From Comamonadaceae bacterium (GTDB lineage: Bacteria > Pseudomonadota > Gammaproteobacteria > Burkholderiales > Burkholderiaceae_C), in assembly GCA_947378785.1 (NCBI GenBank), contig CANCLK010000012.1, positions 1-54,438 on the forward strand: a stretch of 54,438 bases of DNA, in the 5' to 3' direction. Made by a program: the position numbers and the translations under genes. Under the pieces are notes generated by a model. That model searched no databases and was not told the origin of the DNA. It saw only the letters and a list, made by a program, of their open reading frames with translations. Below, one piece after another: positions 43,186 to 51,994 of the stretch (position 1 is its first letter; every line of letters starts with the position of its first letter).

Positions 43186-44163
43186 TCAATCAAGCACGAC
43201 GCCAGCGAGCTCAACCGCCTTCGCTATCTTGGCCGCCTCGACCTTCATTAACGCGGCAAATTCGGCAGGCGAGCTGGCCAGGTCTTCCGCACCAGCATTG
43301 AGCAGGGTGAGTTTCATCTCAGGGCTGGCCAGTGCTTTCTTGATTTCTAGGCCTAGCCGTTCGACGATGGCTGGCGGCAGACCCTTTGGGCCAAGGATGC
43401 CGCTGTACAAGACGATTTCCATGGGCACGCCAGCCTCCTTCATTGTTGGCACATCAGGCGCAGCGCTCACCCGCTTGGACGACGTAACGGCAAGGCCATA
43501 GACTTTTCCAGCCTTCATCTGGTTGATCGCAGGGGGCATCGTCGAGAAGGTGTAAGCGACCTCACCGCTGATCACGGCAGTGGTTGCCGGCGAACTGCCT
43601 TTGTACGGCGCATGCAGTGTTTTGGTGCCAATCAGGTGGCCATAAGACTCACCCGCTAGGTGGGTGATGGTGCCATTGCCCGATGACGCATAGGCCGTCT
43701 GCTGGGGTTTTGCCTTCGCAAGCGCAGTCAACCCCTTCACATCTTTGGCACCTGAGGCCAGGCTGGAAATCAGCATCAAAGGCGTCGATGCCACCAGACT
43801 CACCATCGAAAAATCATTCCACGAATCGTACTTGAGGTTTTTGTAGGCAGCCGCGTTAATGGCGTGACTCGTCATGTCTTGAAAGAACAAGGTGTAGCCA
43901 TCTGGCGCCGCATTGGCCACATAACCCGACGCGATGACGGTGGCAGCGCCCGCCTTGTTTTCCACCACCACGGTTTGCCCCATCTGCGCCGTCAGTCTTG
44001 CGGCGAGCGCACGGGACAGCACATCGGAAATTCCCCCGGGCGTGAAGCCGACCACCAGAGTGATCGGTTTTGAGGGATAGGCCTTGGTCTGGGCTACAGC
44101 GGGCGCAGCCATGAAAACCGCGCACAAAACAGCAGCTGAAAATTGACGATACTGAGTTTTCAT
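43186..44163 (-). CDS. Bug-family periplasmic solute receptor
   Basis: A 325-aa TctC-like receptor: signal peptide MKTQYRQFSAAVLCAVFMAA with cleavage after PAVAQ, then YPSKPITLVVGFTPGGISDV, NKAGAATVIASGYV and KYDSWNDFSMV (the latter replaces the usual DPIKDF). It is divergent from the deacetylase operon, with its own -35/-10 (44287-44258). It probably captures the substrate degraded by that operon. No TctAB present. Confidence 0.92.
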   Translation of the reverse strand: MKTQYRQFSAAVLCAVFMAAPAVAQTKAYPSKPITLVVGFTPGGISDVLSRALAARLTAQMGQTVVVENKAGAATVIASGYVANAAPDGYTLFFQDMTSHAINAAAYKNLKYDSWNDFSMVSLVASTPLMLISSLASGAKDVKGLTALAKAKPQQTAYASSGNGTITHLAGESYGHLIGTKTLHAPYKGSSPATTAVISGEVAYTFSTMPPAINQMKAGKVYGLAVTSSKRVSAAPDVPTMKEAGVPMEIVLYSGILGPKGLPPAIVERLGLEIKKALASPEMKLTLLNAGAEDLASSPAEFAALMKVEAAKIAKAVELAGVVLD

Positions 44164-44257
44164 GTGAGTGTCCTGTTATGGGTTGATCGACGATAAAACG
44201 AATCAGGCGGCAGGTACAAAACTCCACATTTGCAACCACTTTGAAGCGCATGAATTC

Positions 44258-44287
44258 ATATTAAGTTGCGCCAAGTTTCGCTGTCAA
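44258..44287 (-). promoter_or_regulatory. Promoter of the Bug gene
   Basis: On the reverse strand a perfect TTGACA (44287-44282) is followed after 18 nt by TAATAT (44263-44258), about 95 nt before the Bug ATG. Confidence 0.55.
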
Positions 44288-44455
44288 GACAACTCTTCGC
44301 TGTTCCACCAAATGGACCTTTTTTTCGGCCATGACCGCTTGAGTGCACCAATTTTGTGAAGGAAACGGCATATTAGGGCGCATTTGGTGACCTTGTCTAC
44401 GGACGCCACAAAAAGGGGCATCTGATTTCAATATATGGACTTAATGAAGTCAGCG

Positions 44456-44485
44456 TTGACAACGGTTTTAGCCACGGAGTACGAT
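44456..44485 (+). promoter_or_regulatory. Promoter of the deacetylase-asparaginase operon
   Basis: A perfect TTGACA (44456-44461) is followed after 18 nt by TACGAT (44480-44485, 4/6), about 64 nt before the GTG start at 44550. Confidence 0.55.
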
Positions 44486-44549
44486 CATTTTTAAATTAAG
44501 CCTTCCGCTTGATATCGACAACGCAGCTCCGTACAACCAAGGATCGCCA

Positions 44550-45461
44550 GTGAACCGACCCCTTTTGCCACGACACAATCGCTACGATTACGTCCCGCTG
44601 AACGAACGCAAAGATTACGACTGGCCTGGTGGCGCTCGGCTCGCATTTGTCTTCACCACCAACATTGAATGTTTTGCATTTGGCGCCGGCTTAGGCCATG
44701 ACCCAGCCAAGGTGGGAGAGCCACAAACCCATCGGAACTACTCTTGGCGCGATTACGGTAACCGCATCGGCATTTGGCGATTTTTTGAAATGCTGGACGC
44801 GCTCCAAATGCCGGCAGCACACAATGTCAACAGCCTGTTGTATGACTACGCACCTCAAATCATGGACGAGATCAGGCGGCGCGGCGACGAAATTGTGGGG
44901 CACGGTCGGAGCAACGCCGAGAACCATCGCGGCATGTGGGAAGCCGACGAAGAACGCATCATCAAAGAGATAGTGGACACCTTCGTCGCGCACGAAGGCA
45001 AGGCACCCACCGGTTGGATGGGCTCGGGCGCCTACGAAACCCCGAACACGCCCGACTTGCTCAAAGAAGCCGGCTTCAAGTACCTGATGGACTGGCCGAT
45101 GGACGACCAACCCATTTGGATGCGCACGCGCAGCGGACCTATCTTGTCGGTTCCCTACCCTGTGGAGCTGAATGATGCACAGATCATCACCCACCGGAAA
45201 CAAGATGCGAGTGAGTTTTGCGACATGATCGTCCAGCAATTTGACGAGATGGTCGAGCAATCCGAACGCCATCCACTGGTCATGAACATCTCAGTGCACC
45301 CCCACGTTTTTGGACAACCGTTTCGCCTTCGCATGCTGCGCGCGGCCATGAAGCACTGCCTGGAAGGGCCGCATCGCTCAAAGCTCTGGCTGGCACGACC
45401 CGGAGAGATCGCAGACTATTGCTACAGCCTGCCCGCTGGAACGATTCCAGGGAGTGACTGA
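44550..45461 (+). CDS. Polysaccharide-deacetylase-fold hydrolase, PuuE/cyclic-imidase type (1)
   Basis: A 303-aa protein of the NodB-fold group that includes PuuE allantoinase and cyclic imide hydrolases. The NodB DDG motif is replaced by NIE in FVFTTNIECFAFG (about residue 37); the His motif is DEIVGHGRSNAENH; the C-terminal motif is NISVHPHVFGQPFRLRML. Such enzymes hydrolyse cyclic amide C-N bonds, not sugars. GTG start with AAGGA six bases upstream. First gene of a three-gene operon with a paralogue and an asparaginase-type gene. Substrate is inferred to be a cyclic ureide/imide. Confidence 0.82.
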   Translation: MNRPLLPRHNRYDYVPLNERKDYDWPGGARLAFVFTTNIECFAFGAGLGHDPAKVGEPQTHRNYSWRDYGNRIGIWRFFEMLDALQMPAAHNVNSLLYDYAPQIMDEIRRRGDEIVGHGRSNAENHRGMWEADEERIIKEIVDTFVAHEGKAPTGWMGSGAYETPNTPDLLKEAGFKYLMDWPMDDQPIWMRTRSGPILSVPYPVELNDAQIITHRKQDASEFCDMIVQQFDEMVEQSERHPLVMNISVHPHVFGQPFRLRMLRAAMKHCLEGPHRSKLWLARPGEIADYCYSLPAGTIPGSD

Positions 45462-45521
45462 GCACAATCAAAGACCTGTCCACAAGCGCTTGAGCATCAC
45501 ACAACTAAAACGGAATCCATC

Positions 45522-46421
45522 ATGACAAATCCTCTCGGAAGCAGCATCAGGGCGCGCGCGCCTTACCAATCCATCGTCAACCGCCCGCGCTTGACGCTCC
45601 CCGATGGCGCACGGGTGGTGCTGTGGAACATCGTCAACGTCGAAGTCTGGGAGCCCACCGGTTCCATGCCGCGGGCTGTGCTGTCGCCCCCCATGGGAAG
45701 CCCACTCTTGCCCGACGTCCCGAACTGGTCTTGGCATGAATACGGCATGCGCGTTGGCTTTTGGCGAATCCTCGATGCATTGAGTGATCGAAAAATGAAA
45801 GCCACCTTTGCACTGAACGGCGCCACCTGCAAGATGTACGAGGAAGTCTGCACCGCAGCTCTGAACGCAGGCTGGGAATTCATGGGACACGGACTGGTGC
45901 AGCGACCGATGCACAAAGTCGAAGATCAGCTCAGTGCCATTCGTGAAACGATGGAAGAAATTCGGAAGTTCACCGGCAAACCACCGCGCGGCTGGGAAAG
46001 TCCTGGACTCACCGAAACGGACGAGACCCTTGATCACCTCGCCGAGTGCGGCATCGAGTATGTGGCCGACTGGGTCTTCGATGATCAACCCGTCAGCCTG
46101 AAGTCGTCCAAGGGGACCATCACCTCACTCCCTTACACCGTTGAATTGAACGACGTGGTGATATCCGCCGTGCAGCAACACCCTTCTGACGAGATGCTCA
46201 AACGCGGCAAGGCGCATTTTGACCGCTTGTACCTAGACGGAGCCAAGTCACCGCGCGTGATGGCTCTCTCTGTTCATCCCTACCTGAGTGGCGTACCGCA
46301 CAGAATTGGCTACCTAGAACAACTCTACGATTATGTTTTGAGCCATGAGGGCGTTGTGGTGTGGACGGGTGACCAGATCTTGGACTGGTTCTTGGCCCAA
46401 CAACGCACCAACGCCAAATGA
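45522..46421 (+). CDS. Polysaccharide-deacetylase-fold hydrolase, PuuE/cyclic-imidase type (2)
   Basis: A 299-aa paralogue of the preceding gene. It shares the NVE variant of motif 1 (NIVNVEVWEPTGS), YGMRVGFWRILDAL (against YGNRIGIWRFFEML), the His motif EFMGHGLVQRPMH, and SVHPYLSGVPHRIGYLEQL. The catalytic framework is intact but the surrounding residues differ, so the two may act on successive or stereochemically different substrates, or form a heteromer. Its stop overlaps the asparaginase start (ATGA at 46418). Confidence 0.82.
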   Translation: MTNPLGSSIRARAPYQSIVNRPRLTLPDGARVVLWNIVNVEVWEPTGSMPRAVLSPPMGSPLLPDVPNWSWHEYGMRVGFWRILDALSDRKMKATFALNGATCKMYEEVCTAALNAGWEFMGHGLVQRPMHKVEDQLSAIRETMEEIRKFTGKPPRGWESPGLTETDETLDHLAECGIEYVADWVFDDQPVSLKSSKGTITSLPYTVELNDVVISAVQQHPSDEMLKRGKAHFDRLYLDGAKSPRVMALSVHPYLSGVPHRIGYLEQLYDYVLSHEGVVVWTGDQILDWFLAQQRTNAK

Positions 46422-47419
46422 CCTTACCGCGCATTCTGATCGTCTCGCTGGGTGGGACGATCACCATGACCAGCAGCGCGACGGGCGGTATTGCGCCCAC
46501 GCTGACCGCTGAGAACCTGATTGAGAGCGTGCCCCAATTGGCGCATGTCGCCAGCTTGGAGGCCATCACCCAATTCAGCATGCCGGGCGCATCGCTCAGC
46601 ATCCAGAATCTGGCCGAGGTCGCTCGACTTTTGCATCAGAAATTTGCTGAGGGCATTGACGGTGCAGTAGTGGTTCAAGGCACCGACACCATAGAAGACA
46701 CCGCCTTTTTGCTGGACTTGCTGGCTGGGCACGCGCGACCCGTGGTGGTCACGGGCGCCATGCGCGGGCCTCAGGCTGCTGGTGCTGACGGGCCGGCCAA
46801 TTTGTTGGCGGCCGTCACTGTCGCGGCAGACCGCCGCATCTCAGAATTGGGCGTGGTGGTGGTTCTCAATGATGAAATCCACGCCGCTCGCTGGGTTCAA
46901 AAGTCACACACCTCCTTGACCAGCGCTTTTGAGTCGCCAGGCGCCGGCCGCGTTGGCCTCGTGGCCGAAGGTCAGGTCGAAATTTTCATGCGCCCCCCAA
47001 GAGACCTGCTGCCAATCACAACCTCGCTGGACCACATCAGCCGCGTGGCCCAGGTGTCCCTTGGGCTAGGGGAAGAAGGCTGGCTTTTGTCCGCACTGCC
47101 CGGACTTGGCTACACGGGTGCCATCATTGAAGGGATGGGCGCAGGGCATGTGCCCGTCTCGGCCGTCGATGCCATCTCACAACTGGTCGGGCAGATGCCG
47201 GTCATCTTGTGCAGCCGTGTTCGTGCCGGCCGCGTGTTCACGCATACCTACGGATTTGCGGGGTCTGAAATGGACTTGATCAAACGTGGCGCCATCCCCT
47301 GCGGTCACTTGAGCAGCGCCAAGGCCAGGCTGCTCCTGACCTTGCTGCAATCCACGGGCGCCACGAACGAGGCGATTCGCACAGCCTTTGAGAGAACTAC
47401 CCCCAGCCCATCAAGATGA
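46418..47419 (+). CDS. Asparaginase/glutaminase-family amidohydrolase
   Basis: A 333-aa bacterial type II-like L-asparaginase fold. Nucleophile Thr14 lies in VSLGGTITM, the second Thr-Asp pair in VVVQGTDTIEDTAFLLDLL (about residues 83-101), TGAMRGPQAAGADGPANL follows, and the catalytic Lys is in ARWVQKSHTS. No signal peptide, so it is cytoplasmic. The flexible loop lacks the usual Tyr, which suggests altered specificity. Translationally coupled to two cyclic-amidase-like genes, it may hydrolyse the half-amide they produce. Convergent with livH, stops 19 nt apart. Confidence 0.88.
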   Translation: MTLPRILIVSLGGTITMTSSATGGIAPTLTAENLIESVPQLAHVASLEAITQFSMPGASLSIQNLAEVARLLHQKFAEGIDGAVVVQGTDTIEDTAFLLDLLAGHARPVVVTGAMRGPQAAGADGPANLLAAVTVAADRRISELGVVVVLNDEIHAARWVQKSHTSLTSAFESPGAGRVGLVAEGQVEIFMRPPRDLLPITTSLDHISRVAQVSLGLGEEGWLLSALPGLGYTGAIIEGMGAGHVPVSAVDAISQLVGQMPVILCSRVRAGRVFTHTYGFAGSEMDLIKRGAIPCGHLSSAKARLLLTLLQSTGATNEAIRTAFERTTPSPSR

Positions 47420-47438
47420 GCCCGCAGCGTTGAAAAGA

Positions 47439-48305
47439 TTATTTGGACAGCGGCGCGCCAAACAACCCTGTCGGCCGCACCAGCAAGATCAGCAGCATGA
47501 TGGCAAACGGGGCCATGGTGGCCAACGGTGCGTAGATCAACGAGCCCAAGGACACGACTTGACCAACCAGTAAAGAGGAGTAGAGCGTTCCCTTGATGCT
47601 GCCCAAGCCGCCAATGATCACGACCATGAAGACAAAGGCCAGAATTTCCAGTCCCATGTGCGGATCAACCATGATCAAGGGCGCATAAATACCACCGGCC
47701 AAAGCCGATAAGGCACCCGCCAGCACGAAAGTAATGGTGAACAGTCGGGCTGCGTTGATGCCGAGTCCTTCGACATGTTCCATGTCCTCAATGCCAGCAC
47801 GTATGGCTTTGCCAATGATGGTTCGGTTCAAAAATAGCCAGATGCCGCCATAAACCAGCGCGGCCGCCAAAATGACGAACAAACGATAGACAGGAATGTC
47901 GGTTCCCAGCAAATTGATTTGCTCATTCAGCGGCATGCGTACCGGCCGAGGGACCACGCCCCAAATAGCTTTCACCGAGCCGATCCCAGCCAACAAGATA
48001 CCAAAAGAAGTGATCATGCTGAAGGTCAGTTCGCGTGCGTAGATGCGCCTAAAAACGAGACGCTCCACCGCAAAGGCCAGCAATCCCCCCACGAAGACAC
48101 CCAACACAATGCCCAGCCACAGGTTGCCGACAGCCGCACTGATGGTGTATGCCAGGTAGCCGCCAACGGTAAAGTAGAGCAGTTGGTCAAGGCTGATGAT
48201 TCGCATCAGGCCGAAGCAAAGAGACAAGCCGATGGAAATCAAAAAATAAATACTGGCGAGACTTAAACCAAAGATGACGCCTGAAATCAGAAGTTGCGAG
48301 CTCAT
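47439..48305 (-). CDS. Branched-chain amino acid-type ABC permease (LivH)
   Basis: A 288-aa inner-membrane protein with about eight helices. It starts MSSQLLISGVIFGLSLASIY and has the LivH-type signature GLGINAARLFTITFVLAGAL and PLIMVDPHMGLEILAFVFMV, then IIGGLGSIKGTL. ATG 48305 overlaps the livM stop (ATGA); a longer open frame upstream is not used. Last gene of the operon. Confidence 0.93.
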   Translation of the reverse strand: MSSQLLISGVIFGLSLASIYFLISIGLSLCFGLMRIISLDQLLYFTVGGYLAYTISAAVGNLWLGIVLGVFVGGLLAFAVERLVFRRIYARELTFSMITSFGILLAGIGSVKAIWGVVPRPVRMPLNEQINLLGTDIPVYRLFVILAAALVYGGIWLFLNRTIIGKAIRAGIEDMEHVEGLGINAARLFTITFVLAGALSALAGGIYAPLIMVDPHMGLEILAFVFMVVIIGGLGSIKGTLYSSLLVGQVVSLGSLIYAPLATMAPFAIMLLILLVRPTGLFGAPLSK

Positions 48306-49267
48306 GCGCCGCCTTTCAAAGCCACCACGCGGCGCCACAAACGTTTGCTCCAGCTTTCAAGCGTGCCATACAGACCCACCGAGTTGGTCATCATGATGGT
48401 GACCAGAATCACGCCGACTATCAGCTCCCAGTTACCAATGAATTTACTGGCAACGTCGCGAAGCCCTGTGTAGGCCAAGGCACCCACCAGGGGACCCCAC
48501 AAGGAACCCACGCCGCCCAAAATCGTCACGATCACCGGGTCGGCAGCGCGTGACACGCTGGTCATCTCTGGGCTGACGAAGCCAAGGTAGATGGCGTAAA
48601 GGCTGCCCGCCAAGGCGGTTGTGGTGTTGGCAATCGTGAACGCCGTCAGCCTGATTTTGAAGTTGTCGTAGCCAATGAATTCCAACTTGGTTTCGTTGAT
48701 TTTGCTGGCCAAGCAACAGGCGCCAAAGAGTGTGTCATCGAGGTATTTGTAAAGTGCCCAGACCAAGCCGCCAAGAAACACACAGAAGGTGAAGAATTCC
48801 GCTGGGCGGGTCAAATTGAACACCGGTGTTGCATCAATATTGGTCAAGAACCAAAGGCCGTTGTCGCCCTTTGTGACATCGACCAAGACCTTTTGCAGCA
48901 TGTAAAAAACAATCACAGCCAAAGCCAGATTGACCAAGGCGAAGTAGTCGCTGCGCAGACGCACAAACAACAAGCCAACCAACACCGAAAAGACGAAACC
49001 GGCCCCCAGCCCCACCAACAGTCCAACATAAGGATTGGTGCCGAAGTACGACAAATAGAAGGCTGTACCGTAGGCGCCTACCGCCAGATAGGCGGGTTGA
49101 CCAAACGAAATGAAACCGACACGGCCCAGCAAAAAATTGCATCCGATGGTGTAGATGGAGAAGATCAACACCTCATTCATGAAAGGCAGCGGCAACACCC
49201 AACGGGCCAGCCACAGTGCACTGAATGCGATCAGGATTTCGCGCCACCAGCGCAGGGTGTTCAACAT
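48302..49267 (-). CDS. Branched-chain amino acid-type ABC permease (LivM)
   Basis: A 321-aa LivM-type permease: MLNTLRWWREILIAF, NFLLGRVGFISFGQPAYLAV, GAYGTAFYLSYFG, and the C-terminal VTILGGVGSLWGPLVGAL. About ten helices. The frame is open to 49333, but AGGA five bases before ATG 49267 fixes the start just after the livF stop. Couples to LivH in the membrane. Confidence 0.93.
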   Translation of the reverse strand: MLNTLRWWREILIAFSALWLARWVLPLPFMNEVLIFSIYTIGCNFLLGRVGFISFGQPAYLAVGAYGTAFYLSYFGTNPYVGLLVGLGAGFVFSVLVGLLFVRLRSDYFALVNLALAVIVFYMLQKVLVDVTKGDNGLWFLTNIDATPVFNLTRPAEFFTFCVFLGGLVWALYKYLDDTLFGACCLASKINETKLEFIGYDNFKIRLTAFTIANTTTALAGSLYAIYLGFVSPEMTSVSRAADPVIVTILGGVGSLWGPLVGALAYTGLRDVASKFIGNWELIVGVILVTIMMTNSVGLYGTLESWSKRLWRRVVALKGGA

Positions 49268-49274
49268 GGCAGTC

Positions 49275-49967
49275 CTAGAGGTAATGCTCACACACATCGG
49301 TGCGAATTTGGTCGCCTTGCAGTTCGGCCACAAAGCGACCTTCCTTGAGTGCGTACACGCGCTGGGAGATCGCGCAAACCAAGGGCAGGTTTTGCTCGAC
49401 GATCAAAATGGCGGCGGTTTTACTCAGCTCTTTGAAGACGTGTTTGAGGTGGATGACGATGATCGGGGCCAGACCTTCCGTCGGCTCATCAATCAGCAGT
49501 ACCTTGGGTTTTCCCAAAATAGCGCGCCCGATCATGAGCATCTGCCGCTCGCCACCGCTCAGGTGTCCGGCTTTTCTATCCATCAAAATTTTTAGTTTTG
49601 GGAAGAAACTGATCACCGGATCCCAGTCGTAGTCGCCACTGGCATAGCTACCCAGTTCCAGATTTTCCCGAACCGTCAGATCTGAAAAAACACGCTTATC
49701 TTGCGGTACGTACTTGACCCCCAAGCGGGCCACCTCATAAGGTCTCAATCCGCTGAGTGGCTGTCCATGCCCTTCCACAGTCCCGCTGTCTGCGGGTAGG
49801 AAACCACAAATGCTTTTAAGCAAGGTTGATTTACCCGCCCCATTGCGGCCCACACAGGCAATGATTTCGTTGGGTGCCAAGTGCAGGTTAATGTCGAATA
49901 AAACACGCGCTTCTCCGCGGGAGACATTCAAATCTTTCACGACAAGGTGGTCACTGCGCTCAAGCAT
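49275..49967 (-). CDS. Branched-chain amino acid-type ABC ATP-binding protein (LivF)
   Basis: A 230-aa ATPase: MLERSDHLVVKDLNV, Walker A GRNGAGKST, the LivF motif GVKYVPQDKRVFSDLTVREN, signature LSGGERQMLMIGRAI, Walker B LLIDEPTEGLAP and a Gln-containing VEQN switch. It overlaps the livG stop by 8 nt (ATG 49967), indicating coupling. The frame extending to 50042 belongs to livG. Confidence 0.94.
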   Translation of the reverse strand: MLERSDHLVVKDLNVSRGEARVLFDINLHLAPNEIIACVGRNGAGKSTLLKSICGFLPADSGTVEGHGQPLSGLRPYEVARLGVKYVPQDKRVFSDLTVRENLELGSYASGDYDWDPVISFFPKLKILMDRKAGHLSGGERQMLMIGRAILGKPKVLLIDEPTEGLAPIIVIHLKHVFKELSKTAAILIVEQNLPLVCAISQRVYALKEGRFVAELQGDQIRTDVCEHYL

Positions 49968-50748
49968 TTTCGTCTTCCGTCGCCTCAATCTGCCAATAAC
50001 TGCGTCTGACTTCGGGATGCTTGAGACACTCCTCGTAGCCACCTTCAGCGATGACCCGTCCTTCGTGCATCACGACGAGGCGCTGTGCAAAGTCTTGAAT
50101 ATGCGAAATCTTGTGCTCCACGATCAGAATCGTTTGCCGCCCAATCTGGTTGCGCAAGACCTTCATCACACCCTTGATCTCGGACTCAGCAAGTCCGGCC
50201 AAAGGTTCGTCCAACAAGAGCACTTCGGGATCAGCCAAAATCGCCATGGCTATTTCCAGACGCCGCTTTTCGCCGAGGCTCAAACTGCGGACAAAACGGG
50301 ACTGAATGTCTTGCAGGTCAAAGGTCTCGATCGCCTCTAAGATTTTGGATTCCTTGTGCAGGCTGTTGGTTCGAGTGGTCAGCAATGACCAGATCGACGT
50401 TGTGCAGTGCGAGCGGTAATAAGCCAGCACCAGGTTGTCAATCACTCGCAGTGTGTCAAACGTCGATGTCAACTGGAACGACCGCGTCAGCCCCTTGGCC
50501 ACTCGCTCAGCTGGACTCAAGCGCGTGATGTCCTCACCCTTGTATCGGATCGAGCCTTCATCCGGGGCGAACATGCCCGTGAGCAGATTAAAGAATGTCG
50601 TCTTGCCAGCACCGTTGGACCCCAGAATGGCAACAACTTCGTGTTCGGCCATCTGAAAGTCCACATGATCGACGGCTACCAAGACCCCAAAGCGTTTGGT
50701 CACGCCATGGGCTTGTAGGACGGGGGTCTGTTGCCGCTGATGTGCCAT
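49960..50748 (-). CDS. Branched-chain amino acid-type ABC ATP-binding protein (LivG)
   Basis: A 262-aa LivG-type ATPase: Walker A GSNGAGKTTFFNLLTGMF, the LivG motif GLTRSFQLTSTFDTLRVIDN, signature LSLGEKRRLEIAMAI, Walker B LLLDEPLAGL and the VEHK switch. ATG 50748 is chosen over a TTG at 50757. It lies 13 nt after the binding-protein gene and overlaps livF. Confidence 0.93.
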   Translation of the reverse strand: MAHQRQQTPVLQAHGVTKRFGVLVAVDHVDFQMAEHEVVAILGSNGAGKTTFFNLLTGMFAPDEGSIRYKGEDITRLSPAERVAKGLTRSFQLTSTFDTLRVIDNLVLAYYRSHCTTSIWSLLTTRTNSLHKESKILEAIETFDLQDIQSRFVRSLSLGEKRRLEIAMAILADPEVLLLDEPLAGLAESEIKGVMKVLRNQIGRQTILIVEHKISHIQDFAQRLVVMHEGRVIAEGGYEECLKHPEVRRSYWQIEATEDENA

Positions 50749-50761
50749 CGGGGACAAAAAA

Positions 50762-51994
50762 TCAATAACCGAGTGACTTGAGCGACGGCATCACTTGGTC
50801 ACCACCAACGGCATTGATCACGCTGAACAGGTCCCATTCATTTTTCTGATCTTTCGCGCCTTTTCCTTTGACAAGGAAAGCCGCATATTTGTACTCTGCG
50901 GCATGGTCTTCACGCCAGCGCGCAGGGCCCTTGAGGGTCTGGAAGTTGCCATTGCCCGCACGCATCGCGGCAGATACCTTGGCAGGATCGAATGTCTTAG
51001 CGGTCTCGAAACCCCTGAACATTTCCATATAGGCAATGTAGGCAATCGCCGCGTAGGCGTCTGGTGGGCGACCATACTTGGCGCGGTAGAGGTCGGTAAA
51101 TTCCTTCGACGACTTAGCGACTTCTTTGTCGGCGAAGCCTGACAAGTCGTAGTAGTAGTAATGCATGGCATAAACATTTTCCAAGGCCTCAGGTGGCAGG
51201 CCTTTGGCGACGACATTGGTGATGAATGCATTAAAAATTGTCGTCTCTTTGTTCAAGCCCATTTGCTGGACCTGCTTTAGCAACGCTACGGCGTCAGCCG
51301 CAAATTGAGCCGAAATAAAGACATCCGGTTTCGCGGCACGCACCTTTTGTAAAACCGTGGTGAAGTCAGAGGTTCCAAGAGAAACTTCGTCATAGCCGAC
51401 GATTTCAGCACCATATTCTTTGGCGGCTGCGTAGACGCCGTCACGAATGTCCCAGCCAAAGCTATCGGAACGCGCCAAGAAAAATATCTTTTTCTTGCCC
51501 AAGGTTTTGATGGCTGACTGGCCTGCCATCCAACCGACCGTCCATGGGCTGTACGCAGTGGCAAAAGTGGAGTCCGCCAATTTGCCTTTCTGAAAAGCTT
51601 CCTTGGACATCACGCAAATGGGAAAGTAGGGCAACGGATCTTTGCCAACCAATGCGTTGACCGCATAGGCCAAAGGTGCAAAGGTTTGTCCGCCTAGACC
51701 TTTGATGCCTTCGTCACGCATATAACGGTAGCGACGGACACCCACATCCTGCTTGGCCTCGTCATCAGCGACGACGCCTTCTACCAATACTTTTCCGCCG
51801 GGCATGTTCAGCCCACCTTTTTTATTGACCACATCAATGGCCAACAGCGCACCTTCTTTTTGCGTCTCGGCAACGGCCGCAAACGTTCCGGTGAGCGGCA
51901 ACAAAATCCCCACTTTTATTTTGTCCGCAGCGAATACTTGACCGGCCATTGCACCGCACAGTGCAATGATCCCTGAGGCGAGAAGTTTTTTCAT
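50762..51994 (-). CDS. Periplasmic binding protein, LivJ/K-type (Peripla_BP_6)
   Basis: A 410-aa receptor. The signal peptide MKKLLASGIIALCGAMAGQV ends FAADK, followed by IKVGILLPLTGTFAAVAETQ, the family N-terminus. AGGG eight bases before ATG 51994 fixes the start. First gene of the livK-G-F-M-H operon. Such systems also import amides, urea and aromatic or aliphatic acids, so the ligand may be the amide substrate of the neighbouring hydrolases. Confidence 0.92.
   Translation of the reverse strand: MKKLLASGIIALCGAMAGQVFAADKIKVGILLPLTGTFAAVAETQKEGALLAIDVVNKKGGLNMPGGKVLVEGVVADDEAKQDVGVRRYRYMRDEGIKGLGGQTFAPLAYAVNALVGKDPLPYFPICVMSKEAFQKGKLADSTFATAYSPWTVGWMAGQSAIKTLGKKKIFFLARSDSFGWDIRDGVYAAAKEYGAEIVGYDEVSLGTSDFTTVLQKVRAAKPDVFISAQFAADAVALLKQVQQMGLNKETTIFNAFITNVVAKGLPPEALENVYAMHYYYYDLSGFADKEVAKSSKEFTDLYRAKYGRPPDAYAAIAYIAYMEMFRGFETAKTFDPAKVSAAMRAGNGNFQTLKGPARWREDHAAEYKYAAFLVKGKGAKDQKNEWDLFSVINAVGGDQVMPSLKSLGY

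Larger units (their letters stand above)
44164..44549. promoter_or_regulatory. Divergent control region of island II
   Basis: This 386-nt gap separates Bug (reverse) and the first deacetylase (forward). It holds a promoter in each direction (separate entries), the dyad TCCA-CCAAA-TGGA at 44304-44316, and an inverted pair CACCAAATG (44306-44314)/CATTTGGTG (44381-44389), with a related CACCAATTT at 44346. These are likely IclR sites. No gene seen. Confidence 0.5.
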
